From the NCBI RefSeq assembly GCF_900105125.1, contig NZ_LT629750.1, forward strand, positions 3,410,001-3,474,000: a stretch of 64,000 nt of DNA. Reading direction: 5' to 3'. This stretch comes from Bradyrhizobium canariense. Lineage in GTDB: Bacteria; Pseudomonadota; Alphaproteobacteria; Rhizobiales; Xanthobacteraceae. This document shows, piece by piece, positions 43,363 through 52,589 of this stretch. Position numbers and translations under genes: made by a program. The first letter of the stretch is position 1; each line of letters opens with the position of its first letter. The notes beneath the pieces are model-generated. The model searched no databases. It was given only the letters and a program-made list of their open reading frames with translations, and was not told the origin of the DNA.

Positions 43363-43820
43363 GATGTCGAGTGTTGTTCCTGATCGAGAATGACCTCGAC
43401 ATCCTTGCAGAATTTCATGCACGGCACGATGGCATCAAAATTCAAATTTCGAGATACAACACCACGCCTGTGCTCTGGAGGCTGAACAATCGGAAAAGCC
43501 ATTCCGTCGCGCGCAGTGGGACGCCCGATCATGCGAAACGAGCACATCGTAGGCTCAAATCAGCGACATGTAACATCCGATTCTTGTGATTGGCCGAGGA
43601 GTCAATTCCGAAGCCGGCCGCGTAATGCCAAAATCCCGTCTAAGCGGGGTCTGGCTGCGAAAGCGGAGCGCCTCCGATTCCCATCTGTCGCATCCGCCAT
43701 TGATTGAAAATAGTCGTTTCATTTAAAGGCGATTCCGAAGGACAACGACGCCGCGCTGCTTCGATCAAGGCAAATTAAATGCAAGGAGTAAGCGCTGTAG
43801 CAAAGCCGGTTGTTGGAAAA
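43363..43820. other. Upstream region of the first Ssu-type operon
   Basis: No gene recognised. A promoter for the permease operon must lie at the left end. An AAGGAG at about 43783 may be the former ribosome-binding site of the decayed monooxygenase that follows. Confidence 0.4.
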
Positions 43821-44115
43821 CGTAAACAAGCCGAAGGCGCGGCGCGGGAAGATGACGCAGCGCGACCCGTATAACGTGACGGCTGCCGCGCGCGGTCACT
43901 GGGGCTGTGCCGGACGGCGATGGATATCGCCGATACCCTCGATCAGTGATTCGTCGAAGAAGCCGCGGACGGCTTCAATATCCTGCCGCTGTACTTTCCA
44001 GACGGCTTCGATGACTTTCTGCAGCAAGTAATACCGGAACTCAATGCCGCGGCCCGTTCCGGAGCTTGTATAGCGGGAACACGCTCCGTTCGCATTTGGG
44101 CCTACCGCGGCCGGC
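43821..44115 (+). pseudogene. NtaA/SnaA/DszA-type monooxygenase, decayed 3' end
   Basis: The first frame reads QRDPYNVTAAARGHW, equivalent to the end of the barrel, then shifts frame to MDIADTLDQ, a TGA where tryptophan is expected, and FVEEAADGFNILPLYFPDGF then DDFLQQVIPEL. The order and wording match the C-terminus of the intact monooxygenase at 39203 (GAADGFTISAPHQPGGFEEF). Both a frameshift and a stop are present, and the catalytic part is absent. Confidence 0.7.
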
Positions 44116-44216
44116 AAACCAATTTAAGCCGGAATAGCCGGCCCGGCGCGAGCGGTCGCACGTCCCTAGACCTCCCAGCGCGAGCGCCGCGATGACATCG
44201 CGACCCCTGAAGGAAG

Positions 44217-44969
44217 CTAATGGGAGAGCAGGCCCATGATGCGACGATGGACAGCGAACAACTCGAGATTTTCTGGATCGCGGGGTCGCGGAAGGTCGAT
44301 CGCGATCGTCGCGATCGTGTGAGCGGGCTTGCCACCGAGCACGACGATCTTGTCGGCCAGGAAAGCGGCTTCGAGCATGTTATGCGTCACCAGCAGACCC
44401 GTCGGCGGTGCTTCCAGCCACATGTCCTGCATCAGGATTCGCAGCCGACGCGCCGTCAATTCATCCAACGCACTGAACGGCTCGTCGAGAAGCAGTATCT
44501 CCGGTTCGATCGAGAACGCTCTGGCGATGGCAACCCGCTGGCGTTGGCCGCCCGATAGCGCGAGAGGGTATGCGTCGAGATAGTCCCTTAGCCCTACTTG
44601 CGTCAGCAAGCCCACAGTCCGCGCCGTTCCCCGACCGGCTGCCTTCGACACCAGATCCACATTGGCTCTCACTGTTCGCCAGTCCAGCAGCCGCGGCTGC
44701 TGGAAGACCATGCCGACGCGGGCGGACGCACCGCCCGGCCCCGTATCGATACGACCGCTATCCGGCCGCTGCAGTCCGGCCGCGATATGGAGCAGCGTTG
44801 TCTTGCCGACGCCCGATGGACCAACGAGGGCGACCAGTTCGCCATCCTCGATCTCCAGTTCGAAGCCATGCAGAACCTGCTCGACCCGGCCGGAGTTTTG
44901 TCGAACGAAGCCCTTTTCGATCCCCGAGAACTTAATCGACGCACTCACAGGTCGGACACCCGTCGCCAT
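44217..44969 (-). CDS. Second sulfonate/nitrate-type ABC transporter ATPase
   Basis: About 250 residues from MATGVRPVSAS. Walker A is VGPSGVGKTTLLHIA, the Q-loop MVFQQPRLLDWRTV, signature LALSGGQRQRVAIA, Walker B ILLLDEPFSALDE and H-loop LVTHNMLEAAF. The start lies 25 bp inside the permease gene. It is the last gene of a four-gene operon. Confidence 0.9.
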   Translation of the reverse strand: MATGVRPVSASIKFSGIEKGFVRQNSGRVEQVLHGFELEIEDGELVALVGPSGVGKTTLLHIAAGLQRPDSGRIDTGPGGASARVGMVFQQPRLLDWRTVRANVDLVSKAAGRGTARTVGLLTQVGLRDYLDAYPLALSGGQRQRVAIARAFSIEPEILLLDEPFSALDELTARRLRILMQDMWLEAPPTGLLVTHNMLEAAFLADKIVVLGGKPAHTIATIAIDLPRPRDPENLELFAVHRRIMGLLSH

Positions 44970-45781
44970 TTCGAAGAGGCGCGTTCGAGCGACTGCAGGA
45001 CGCCGTATTCGATCACGACCATCACCGCCCAGAACACGATCGTCCAGGCAAGAACTCCGGCGACGTTCTGCGAGCTGAATTCGGAATTTAGCTGGTAGCC
45101 GACACCGTTCGAAAGACCGAAGAGTTCGACGAGAACGATCACTTTCCATCCCAATGAGAGGCCGACGCGCGCGCCTCCGATCAGATGCGGCGTCAGACTG
45201 GGGATCCAGATATGGATAAGCTTGTCGCGCGTCGAAAGCCTGAAGACATGCGCCATTTCCACGATCTCGGAATCGACGGCTTTCATTCCCTGGAGGACAT
45301 GCAGGACCATGACCGGACCGATACCCAGCGCGATCGCCACGATGGGCGTGGTCAGACCGACTCCGAACCAGATGACGCAGAGAAGAGCCCAGACGAGGCC
45401 GGGCACCGTGAGGCCAAGAATGATGGCGGGATCGCAAAACCTGCGGAACGTCACGCTTCTTGCTGCCGCGATACCGACGACGAGCGAAATCACGAAGGCG
45501 ACGCTGAACCCCGCGAGGATGCGTCCCAGCGTGATTCCGATCTGACGAAGCGCGAAGCCACCGATGACGAGACGCCGCACCTCGCCGAGCACCTCGCTCA
45601 CATTCGGAACGAGCGGGCTCGCCGTGGCGCGTGCCAGCGCTTCCCACAGCCCCAGGAGGCAGACGCAGAAGACGATGGATGGAAGCCAAACCGCTGCTAG
45701 GCGCCGCAGCGCCGACAGCCTCGGAGCCCCCCTATCTTGCCGCCTTTTGGCGCTCTCCACCTGTACGATATCGGCCATCAT
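44945..45781 (-). CDS. Second sulfonate/nitrate-type ABC transporter permease
   Basis: A 278-residue permease with six helices. The EAA loop is IVEMAHVFRLSTRDKLIHIWIPSLTPHLIGGARVGLSLGWK. It overlaps the upstream binding-protein gene by four bases and the ATPase gene by 25. Confidence 0.9.
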   Translation of the reverse strand: MMADIVQVESAKRRQDRGAPRLSALRRLAAVWLPSIVFCVCLLGLWEALARATASPLVPNVSEVLGEVRRLVIGGFALRQIGITLGRILAGFSVAFVISLVVGIAAARSVTFRRFCDPAIILGLTVPGLVWALLCVIWFGVGLTTPIVAIALGIGPVMVLHVLQGMKAVDSEIVEMAHVFRLSTRDKLIHIWIPSLTPHLIGGARVGLSLGWKVIVLVELFGLSNGVGYQLNSEFSSQNVAGVLAWTIVFWAVMVVIEYGVLQSLERASSKWRRVSDL

Positions 45782-46815
45782 GCCTTTCCGAGCGCCAGGC
45801 CGTCGTAGAGCGGGCGCTGCGGAGCCGCATCGAGCAACCTAAGCTTCACCGCGACCTCGATCTGCCGGTCGATGGCGTTCCATACGCTCCGGTCCCACTC
45901 CGTGGGATAGACATCGGCCAGCCTACCTGGAAGCAGATTGATCGCGGCGGTCTCCTTTGGTCGAAGGCCCATCTCCGCCGCATGCTCGATGAAGAGGTTC
46001 GGATTGTCGCGCAAGGCGCCGTTGGCTGCCGCAAAAAGCCGAGCGACGGACGTAGCAAGCGCCCGGTTGGAGTCCAGCCAGGTGCGCTTCGCAGCCAATC
46101 CGACCAGGAATGGCGCAGCGTCAACACCGGAGGCGTGCCGCCAAATGTCGCCAATTTTAGCCAGTTCGCGCGCCCCTGAGCCGACGGCACGGGTCGCCGT
46201 CGGTTCGATGACGATGACGGCATCCACGTCGCCGCGGTCGAACAGCGCCAGATTGGCCGTTGGCGGGCCGAATATGGTTTCAAAGTCGCGATCGATATCG
46301 ATCCCGAGCAGCGAGAGCGCCACGCGAGCTTGCTGATAGGTCTCGGTGGTTTTCGGCTGGGTGGCGATTTTCTTGCCGACGAGATCCGAGGGTTGATGAA
46401 ACGGGCTGTCGGCCTTCACGATGATGCGGCCGTGATTGTTAAGTGCCGGCCCGAACAACGTGATGTCGCTTCCCCTACGCGCCAGCGTCGCAAGGCCGAT
46501 CGCACCGAATACTCCTACGTCCAGAGATCCGGCCGCAAGCTGCACCTGCATCTGCCCGGGATCGCCAGCCACCCAGTTGATGTCGAAGCTCGAACTCAAG
46601 GACGGATCGAGACTGGAGATGGCGGCGCGCCAGATCGAGCCCGCGCTTCCCGGCGTCGAGAGCGTGACGTTCACGACCGGCTTCGCCTGCGCCATCGCCT
46701 CGGACGAGACGACGGCCGGATAAGCCACCGCACCGGCGATGCCTGCCAGGACGTCGCGCCGCGACAACGAGAAATAGCATCGCGACACCTGGTGTCCCGT
46801 TGCCGCCTTGGACAT
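45778..46815 (-). CDS. Periplasmic substrate-binding protein of the second importer
   Basis: About 345 residues from MSKAATGHQ, with a twin-arginine-like signal LSRRDVLAGIAGAVAYPAVV. The mature protein shows SsuA/TauA-type sequence: AAGSLDVGVFGAIGLATLARRGSD, IIVKADSPFHQPSDLVGKKIATQPKTTETYQ. Its ligand is unknown. An 80-bp gap separates it from a second binding-protein-like gene upstream. Confidence 0.82.
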   Translation of the reverse strand: MSKAATGHQVSRCYFSLSRRDVLAGIAGAVAYPAVVSSEAMAQAKPVVNVTLSTPGSAGSIWRAAISSLDPSLSSSFDINWVAGDPGQMQVQLAAGSLDVGVFGAIGLATLARRGSDITLFGPALNNHGRIIVKADSPFHQPSDLVGKKIATQPKTTETYQQARVALSLLGIDIDRDFETIFGPPTANLALFDRGDVDAVIVIEPTATRAVGSGARELAKIGDIWRHASGVDAAPFLVGLAAKRTWLDSNRALATSVARLFAAANGALRDNPNLFIEHAAEMGLRPKETAAINLLPGRLADVYPTEWDRSVWNAIDRQIEVAVKLRLLDAAPQRPLYDGLALGKA

Positions 46816-46895
46816 GGATCGGTCCTTAGAAAGGTTCGCCGCGCCGTTTCGGCGCGGCGAGTGATCACTGCTCACCGTCGAATCCAACAGCGCGG

Positions 46896-47768
46896 TCAAG
46901 AAACGACGAGCGATTCGTGACTGTTTCTGCCGTCTGTAAAGCCGCGTTCCTTCATCCAATGATACGCCGGGTCGAACAAGTCAGTCGAATATCGCTGTGC
47001 GTGAGTGTAACGGACGAAACGGCCGTCGAGTTCGTCGGGGCTGATCTCGTCCTTCGCGATCGCCACGATGTAGTGAGCGTATCGGGCGAAATCGGCGTTT
47101 ATCAGATCGACGGCCTGGTCGAGCACCTTGAAGTATTTGTCGAGATCGAGCGGCTCCAGATCCGGCGACACCACCTCGGCCCCGCGGTAGAACGTCAAAG
47201 CAATGATATGAGCGCCCTGCTTCAGCGCCAGGCTGATAAAGGGCTCCATGACGGTCACCGCACGAACCCGCCCCTCTTTCAGCGCCGAGAGCCGTACCTC
47301 CGGCGCTCCGATGTGGGTCGTTACGATCTCGTCCTTCGGAATCGCGCCCTCAAGCAGTCCGATCGTTGTATAGTGCGATCCGGTGAAGTCGTTGATCCCG
47401 ATCGCAACGCCGGCGAGATCTCGCGGCGACTGCAACTGAGAATCGAACGAAACGATCGCTTGCGCGGCAATCGCCGGCCGTAGCGCCGCAATTTTTCCCC
47501 GGCCCGCGCCACGCTCCAGGCGATCGATCCCGCCCCATTCGCACACATTGAAAGCTTCTGCCGCGCCACCCTCGAACAGCGCCTCCTTCTGCCGCTTCAG
47601 CACATCTCGTTCCAGCTTATCGTGGTCGGCGTACTTGACCGAATAGTCGACCTCCAATCCGGCCTTCTTGAACAAATCATGCTCCAGGGCGACCAGGATC
47701 GGCAGGTCGAACACCGGCGGATTGGGCGAGATGCGGATCTTGAGATTCAGGTTGCTGATCGAAGCCAT
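46896..47768 (-). CDS. NMT1/SsuA-like protein without a signal peptide
   Basis: A 290-residue protein that starts straight into the binding-protein fold, ISPNPPVFDLPILVALEHDLFKKAGLEVDY, and continues with ALFEGGAAEAFNVCEWGGIDRL and SPRDLAGVAIGINDFTGSHYTTIGLLEGAIPKDE. No signal peptide or lipobox precedes this, so a cytoplasmic enzyme or sensor of the NMT1/THI5-like fold is possible, rather than a transporter component. It is the first gene of the second importer operon. Confidence 0.75.
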   Translation of the reverse strand: MASISNLNLKIRISPNPPVFDLPILVALEHDLFKKAGLEVDYSVKYADHDKLERDVLKRQKEALFEGGAAEAFNVCEWGGIDRLERGAGRGKIAALRPAIAAQAIVSFDSQLQSPRDLAGVAIGINDFTGSHYTTIGLLEGAIPKDEIVTTHIGAPEVRLSALKEGRVRAVTVMEPFISLALKQGAHIIALTFYRGAEVVSPDLEPLDLDKYFKVLDQAVDLINADFARYAHYIVAIAKDEISPDELDGRFVRYTHAQRYSTDLFDPAYHWMKERGFTDGRNSHESLVVS

Positions 47769-48171
47769 TTTTTACCTCCGTCGCCTTGAAAGAATTGATT
47801 TCGGCTCCCGCGCCGACCGCGTCAGGCGAAACGACGCCGTCGTGTTTCGGATGTCATGCTAAGCCAACCAAGCAGGAGAGTGCTTTCATATTGGCGCGAA
47901 ACGACGGAAGATCTTCATTGTCCGTCGGCGCAACGCACAATGGTTTTTGCTTTCCACCGACGGCGCACGCAAGCTGGCTGGGCCGATGTTTGCCTGGTTG
48001 GAGTGGGCAATCAGCACCCTCGCCTTGTTGTTCCGGGCGCCCAACCGACACCTACCGCCCGACGAATCCGCGTAACCACAACGGGCGCAGTAAGGGCGGC
48101 GCCCTCCGCAAGTAGCATTGCTATCATGGCGTCGGGCAATGGGCTTTGGCGGGTCGGAAAAATACTTGCCG
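47769..48171. other. Intergenic gap left of the insertion sequence
   Basis: The left end must carry the promoter of the second importer operon. No gene or clear repeat is recognised in the rest; its minus-strand frames show no family features. Confidence 0.4.
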
Positions 48172-49264
48172 TGTGTGTACCGAAAACCTCATCCGAATTG
48201 ATGACGTGATGGAATCGCCTAAGCTGGCGGAATGATCGGGCTGCTCTGTTTCGCTCTGGCCGTCCTGGCCTCACCGTTCAAGTCGAAGTTGCGGCTTGAA
48301 GCTGAGAACGCGGTGCTTCGACACCAGTTGAATGTCTTGAGGCGCAGGCTGCACGGTCGGGTCCGGCTCACGAACCATGATCGCTGGTTCTTGATCCAGC
48401 TGTATCGCTGGTTTCCATCAATCCTGCGGGTTCTCTCCATCATTCGGCCCGACACGCTCGTGCGTTGGCACAGGGCCGGCTTTCGCTGCTACTGGCGGTG
48501 GAAGTCGCGCCCACAGGGAGGGCGACCGCAGATCGACACGGAGTTGCGGGTATTGATCCGATGGATGAGCGTCGAAAACCCGCTTTGGGGCGCGCCGCGC
48601 ATTCACGGCGAACTGCTCAAGCTCGGGTTTGAGGTCGCGCAGTCGAGCGTCGCCAAGTACATGGTCAAGTGGCGGGCGCCACCCAGCCAGGGATGGCCAA
48701 CCTTCTTGCATAACCACGCGCCAGACATTGCCGCCATGGACCTGTTCGTTGTCCCGACCATTCGCTTCGACCTGCTCTATGCCTTGCTCATCGTCCGGCT
48801 AGACCGCAGGAACCAGGTCTTGATCAACCTCACAGCAAATCCGAACGCAGAATGGGTCGCGCGTCAAATCACGGAAGCATTTCCCTGGGATCAGGCTGCG
48901 CGCTACATGATCCGGGACTGCGATCGGATCTATGGCGCCGTCGTCACACGGCGACTGCGAACCATGGGCATTCGGGACAAACCGATTGCACCGGCCTCGC
49001 CCTGGCAGAACGGTTTTGCTGAACGGCTGATCGGATCGATCCGGCGCGAGTGTGTTGACCATTTCATCGTCTTGGGCGAGGCGCATCTGCGCCAGATTCT
49101 GCAATCGTACGCACGCTATTATAATGACGTCAGGACGCACCGGTCACTGGACAAAGATGCACCAGTCTCTCGCCAAATTCAGCGAATCGGAAGCATCAAA
49201 TCACACGCCATCCTTGGCGGACTTCACCACCACTACGCCCGCGTTTAAGTTTTCGGTACACACA
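48172..49264 (+). mobile_element. Insertion sequence with integrase-core transposase (about 1.09 kb)
   Basis: The left end TGTGTGTACCGAAAAC and the right end GTTTTCGGTACACACA are perfect 16-bp inverted repeats with TG/CA tips, enclosing one transposase gene. I see no clear target duplication. The right end sits inside a tRNA-like T arm. Confidence 0.85.
48232..49248 (+). CDS. DDE integrase-core transposase (IS3/IS481-like)
   Basis: A 338-residue single-frame transposase. An N-terminal hydrophobic/leucine-zipper-like part (ENAVLRHQLNVLRRRL) is followed by an HTH region and an rve integrase core with D in IAAMDLFVVPT, D in IRDCDRIYG and E in NGFAERLIGSIRRECVDH. It looks intact and lies neatly between the inverted repeats. 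Confidence 0.88.
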   Translation: MIGLLCFALAVLASPFKSKLRLEAENAVLRHQLNVLRRRLHGRVRLTNHDRWFLIQLYRWFPSILRVLSIIRPDTLVRWHRAGFRCYWRWKSRPQGGRPQIDTELRVLIRWMSVENPLWGAPRIHGELLKLGFEVAQSSVAKYMVKWRAPPSQGWPTFLHNHAPDIAAMDLFVVPTIRFDLLYALLIVRLDRRNQVLINLTANPNAEWVARQITEAFPWDQAARYMIRDCDRIYGAVVTRRLRTMGIRDKPIAPASPWQNGFAERLIGSIRRECVDHFIVLGEAHLRQILQSYARYYNDVRTHRSLDKDAPVSRQIQRIGSIKSHAILGGLHHHYARV

Positions 49265-49300
49265 GGAATCGAACCCCTGTTTCAGCCTTGAGAGGGCCAA
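49265..49300 (-). tRNA. tRNA 3'-part fragment (tRNA-Glu-like), cut by the IS
   Basis: The minus strand gives an anticodon loop CTCTCAA (anticodon CTC) with a five-pair stem that needs two G:T pairs, then AAACA and the T-arm start GGGGTTCGATTCC, where the insertion sequence begins. The 5' half and acceptor end are missing. Short length makes this the weakest of the three tRNA remnants. Confidence 0.4.
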
Positions 49301-49500
49301 GCCTGATCTGTTTAATGATCGACGCAAGGCGAGTTCGACTAGGGAAGAAGCCTCACTTCGACCTCGCGGCCGCCCGAGCGCTCCTTCGCCGATCACATTG
49401 TGGGGAGCAGAGAGTTAGACCGGCTCACAAAACGCCGTTTGAAAAACCGTTTTAGTTGATGCTTCTCAAACGGTGAAACCCGCTAAGCTCTTGAAAAGCT

Positions 49501-49576
49501 TGGTGGGCGCACCAGGGCTCGAACCTGGGACCCGATGATTAAGAGTCATCTGCTCTACCAACTGAGCTATGCGCCC
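49501..49576 (-). tRNA. tRNA-Lys (CTT)
   Basis: A complete 76-nt cloverleaf: acceptor GGGCGCA pairing with TGCGCCC, D loop AGTTGGTAGA, anticodon stem GATGA/TCATC around CTCTTAA (anticodon CTT), T arm with TTCGAGC, and encoded CCA. Confidence 0.97.
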
Positions 49577-49690
49577 GGAACTTGCCCCGGGAAAGCCTTC
49601 GCAAGAGGGCGTCGTTTAGCAAAGCGCCCCCCCGATGTCCAGCAAGCTGGCGGGATATTCCACGGCCGCTTTACCGGTTCGGGAAAACCG

Positions 49691-49717
49691 AAAAGCCGCC
49701 GGATTCCGGCGGCTTTT
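49691..49717. terminator. Bidirectional rho-independent terminator
   Basis: AAAAGCCGCCGG and CCGGCGGCTTTT form a 12-pair hairpin with a three-base loop and T-runs on both strands. It can end minus-strand transcription from the LTXXQ gene before the tRNA. Confidence 0.85.
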
Positions 49718-49750
49718 CTTGCATTTCAACCGGGAAAAGGGGCCCAGAGC

Positions 49751-49777
49751 CTCGGTTCTGATTGAATCAGAACCGAG
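49751..49777. repeat. 27-bp perfect palindrome downstream of the LTXXQ gene
   Basis: Thirteen-base arms CTCGGTTCTGATT and AATCAGAACCGAG flank one G. It lies 70 bp after the LTXXQ stop codon. It could be a second terminator stem or a protein-binding site; no T-run follows. Confidence 0.6.
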
Positions 49778-49846
49778 ACCCAGATCTTCGATTGACGCGT
49801 TTTCTTGATGCGAACCGGGATCACTTCGCTGGAAAACGCTCTGGCG

Positions 49847-50422
49847 TCAGAGCCGCTCGGGGCCGTGGCCGTCGTGGTCCCTGCCGCCATCCCGGTCGTA
49901 GCCGTGATCCCCGTCGCCGTCGCGGCCCATTCCCCGCTCAAAGGCGCGGTGCCGCCAGCCTTCGCCGCCGAAGCGGCGTTCCATATGGGTCAGGAGCTTG
50001 AGGCGGCGCTTCTGGCCGTCATCCAGCGTCTTGTAGAGCGGGTCGGCCGCATCCGCGATCTTCTTCAGCGCCGCCGCCGAGGTCGCCATGTTATCGGCAC
50101 GTTCACGCAGGCGCGCCACCGGATCGTCAGTCTTCTGCGCATCCTTTGAATCGTCCTGCGCCTTCATGCGCGCATTGGCGCGGTCGATCCGCAACTTGGC
50201 GAAATCGCGCACCGCGGACTCGACCGGCGGCCACAGTTTTTCCTGGTCGGGCGTGAGCTTGAGGCCAGCATGCACAGCCGCGATCCGGGCGTCGGTAAAG
50301 GCCGCCCTGTCCTCGGGGCTCAGCCGCATGTGTTCGTGAAACCACGGACGGTGCTGGGCGTAAACCACGGTTGAACCGGCAAGGGCGAGCGCCGCTACGC
50401 CGGCGAGCAAAACTTTCTTCAT
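49847..50422 (-). CDS. LTXXQ/Spy-like periplasmic protein
   Basis: About 191 residues from MKKVLLAGVAALALAGSTVVYAQ, a clear Sec signal peptide. The mature helical part has the LTPDQEKLW motif (LTxxQ) and a long charged helix through RIDRANARMKAQD. The C-terminus is a His/Asp/Gly-rich tail (DGDHGYDRDGGRDHDGHG) that could bind metals. Spy/CpxP relatives act as envelope chaperones or stress sensors. The gene stands alone between terminators. Confidence 0.8.
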   Translation of the reverse strand: MKKVLLAGVAALALAGSTVVYAQHRPWFHEHMRLSPEDRAAFTDARIAAVHAGLKLTPDQEKLWPPVESAVRDFAKLRIDRANARMKAQDDSKDAQKTDDPVARLRERADNMATSAAALKKIADAADPLYKTLDDGQKRRLKLLTHMERRFGGEGWRHRAFERGMGRDGDGDHGYDRDGGRDHDGHGPERL

Positions 50423-50543
50423 GCGAACCTCCTTTGAAAGGTCACGTGAGGATGGGCGCGCTTGCCCGTGCAATCAACTTACAGATTAGAAAGAGTACCT
50501 TCTCTTACCAAGATGTAATCCGTAGACATTAATTGAAACACAA

Positions 50544-51830
50544 TCAGATCATGCCGAGCACGTGCGGCAGCCACAACGAAATCTCCGGGACATAGGTAAT
50601 CAGACCCAGGAACACCAGCATCGCGAGCAACCATGGCAACACCGCGACGGTGATTTCGCTGATGCCCATCTTGGCGATACTGCTGGTGATATAAAGATTC
50701 AAACCCACCGGCGGATGACACAATCCGACTTCGGTATTCACGATCATCAACACGCCCAGATGCACCGGGTTGACGCCGAGCTTGGTGGCGAGCGGATACA
50801 GGATCGGCGCCATGATCAGAAGAATCGATGACGGATCCATGACGTTGCCGGCCGCGAGCAGGATCACATTCACCACCAGCAGGAAGGTCCAGACGCCGAA
50901 GTTCTTGTCGATGATCCAGGCCGCCATTTCCTGCGGTATCTGCTCATGGGTCATCAGGAACGAGAACAGCACCGCGTTGGTGATGATGTAGAGCAGCATC
51001 GAACTCATGCTCGCAGCCTGCAACAGCACCTTCGGCACTTCGCTGAGCTTCAACTCCTTGTAAACGAACACGGTGATGAAGAAGGCGTAGACCGCGGCGA
51101 CCGCGGCCGCCTCGGTCGGCGTGAAAATTCCGCCATAGATGCCGCCGAGCACGAGGACGATCAGCAGCAGCCCCCAGACGCTCTCACGGAACGCATAGAC
51201 CTGCTCGCGGAGCGTCGCCTTCGGCATGCGGGGATAGTCGTTGCGCCTGGCGATGAACCAGGTGACCGTCGCCAGCATCAGCGCCAACAGGATTCCCGGG
51301 ACGATGCCGGCCATGAACAGTGCGCCGATCGAGGTGTTGGTCGATACGCCATACAGCACCAGAATGATCGAGGGCGGCACCAGGATGCCGAGCGCGCCCG
51401 AGGTCGAGATCACGCCGACGCCGAAACGGCGCGGATAGCCGTGTTCCACCATCGCAGGCATCATGATCGAGCCGATCGCCACCACGGTCGCGACGCTCGA
51501 TCCGGAGATCGCGGCGAACATCGCGCAGGCTGCGACGCCGGCAAGGCCAAGCCCGCCGTGGAAATGGCCGACCAGCGACGTCGTGAACGTGATCATGCGT
51601 CGCGCGACGCCGCCGCGGGTCAAAAACTGGCCCGCAAGAATGAAAAACGGAATCGCCATGATGCCGAAATTGTCGAGGCCGGAAAACAGCTTCAGGCCGA
51701 CGCTTTCGATCGGCACGTCGGTCATGGTGAACAGGAAGGTCAACACCGACAGGCCGAGCGAGATCGAGATCGGCATGCCCGTCAGCATCAGGGCAAACAG
51801 CAGTCCGAAAATAAGGGCTGCGCTCATCAC
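50544..51830 (-). CDS. dctM: TRAP transporter large permease (DctM)
   Basis: A 428-residue protein with about 12 hydrophobic segments. PIEVGLxxPxxx-type features appear as AIPFFILAGQFLTRGGVARRM, SGSSVATVVAIGSIMMPAMVEHGYPRRFGVGVISTSGALGILVPPSI and the C-terminal TEVGLCHPPVGLNLY, all diagnostic for DctM. It overlaps dctQ by four bases. Confidence 0.93.
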   Translation of the reverse strand: MMSAALIFGLLFALMLTGMPISISLGLSVLTFLFTMTDVPIESVGLKLFSGLDNFGIMAIPFFILAGQFLTRGGVARRMITFTTSLVGHFHGGLGLAGVAACAMFAAISGSSVATVVAIGSIMMPAMVEHGYPRRFGVGVISTSGALGILVPPSIILVLYGVSTNTSIGALFMAGIVPGILLALMLATVTWFIARRNDYPRMPKATLREQVYAFRESVWGLLLIVLVLGGIYGGIFTPTEAAAVAAVYAFFITVFVYKELKLSEVPKVLLQAASMSSMLLYIITNAVLFSFLMTHEQIPQEMAAWIIDKNFGVWTFLLVVNVILLAAGNVMDPSSILLIMAPILYPLATKLGVNPVHLGVLMIVNTEVGLCHPPVGLNLYITSSIAKMGISEITVAVLPWLLAMLVFLGLITYVPEISLWLPHVLGMI

Positions 51831-52402
51831 GCTTCTCCGATCGCGATGGGCGCTTTTGCGCTGACGACCTCGATACCGTCGACGCTGGTAGCGTCATGAT
51901 GCGGCAGATCGCCGGTCTTCCAGTAGGTCCAGGAGACCTGCAGGAAACGGAAGCACATCAGATAGGAGCCGAGCGGAATGCAGGCGTAGACAATCCAGCT
52001 CGGCAGTTCGAGATCGGGCGACACCTGGTCGGTGCCCATCAACTCGATCACGAACTTCGCCCCCATGGTGCCGACGATGGCGGTGAACAGCGCGCCGCCG
52101 AACAGTCCGAAAAGAATGACGCCCTTGCGCCAGGGTGGATTCAACTGATTGATCAGGACGTCGACGCCGACATGGATGCCGGTGCGCACGCCATAGGCCG
52201 CGCCGAACTTGGCCATCCAGATGAACATGTAGATGCACAGCTCTTGCGACCATGCGAGCCGGATCGGAAACAGGATCGGATACAGCAGGGGAACATCGAC
52301 CAGAAAGCGGTGCACGACGGTGATGAAGGTGAGCAGCGTCGCAGCCCCCATCAGGGACGCGATGATGATTTCCTCAAGCCTGTCGAGAATGCGTAAAAAC
52401 AT
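51827..52402 (-). CDS. dctQ: TRAP transporter small permease (DctQ)
   Basis: About 191 residues from MFLRILDRLEE with four membrane helices. WSQELCIYMFIWMAKFGAAYGVRTGIHVGVDVLI is the DctQ signature (the E in SQE and HVGVD). It couples the binding protein and DctM. Confidence 0.9.
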   Translation of the reverse strand: MFLRILDRLEEIIIASLMGAATLLTFITVVHRFLVDVPLLYPILFPIRLAWSQELCIYMFIWMAKFGAAYGVRTGIHVGVDVLINQLNPPWRKGVILFGLFGGALFTAIVGTMGAKFVIELMGTDQVSPDLELPSWIVYACIPLGSYLMCFRFLQVSWTYWKTGDLPHHDATSVDGIEVVSAKAPIAIGEA

Positions 52403-52500
52403 GAATATCCCCCGTGACAATCGGGCGGGTCATGCAACCGCCCGATCATGCGCGTCATCCCGCGGCCATGCCGGCCGCGGACCCCCATGCGTTGCGACGA

Positions 52501-52576
52501 GAGCATGATCCGGAAAAAGCGGGAACCGGTTTTCCCCCACGACAAAACACCAGGCGTTTGCGCGGAGATCATGCTC
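52501..52576. repeat. Rhizobiales dispersed repeat unit
   Basis: Bounded by GAGCATGATC and its exact complement GATCATGCTC, with GGAACCGGTTTTCC inside. From memory this GAGCATGATCCGGAAAA-type sequence is a very common dispersed intergenic repeat in Bradyrhizobium and relatives. It lies in the gap between dctQ and dctP. Confidence 0.65.
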
Positions 52577-52589
52577 GAACAAGGAATTA

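Noticed and set aside
49501..49576. tRNA-Lys as an island attachment site
   Set aside because: No second copy of its 3' end is seen in the window; the neighbouring IS has its own inverted repeats.
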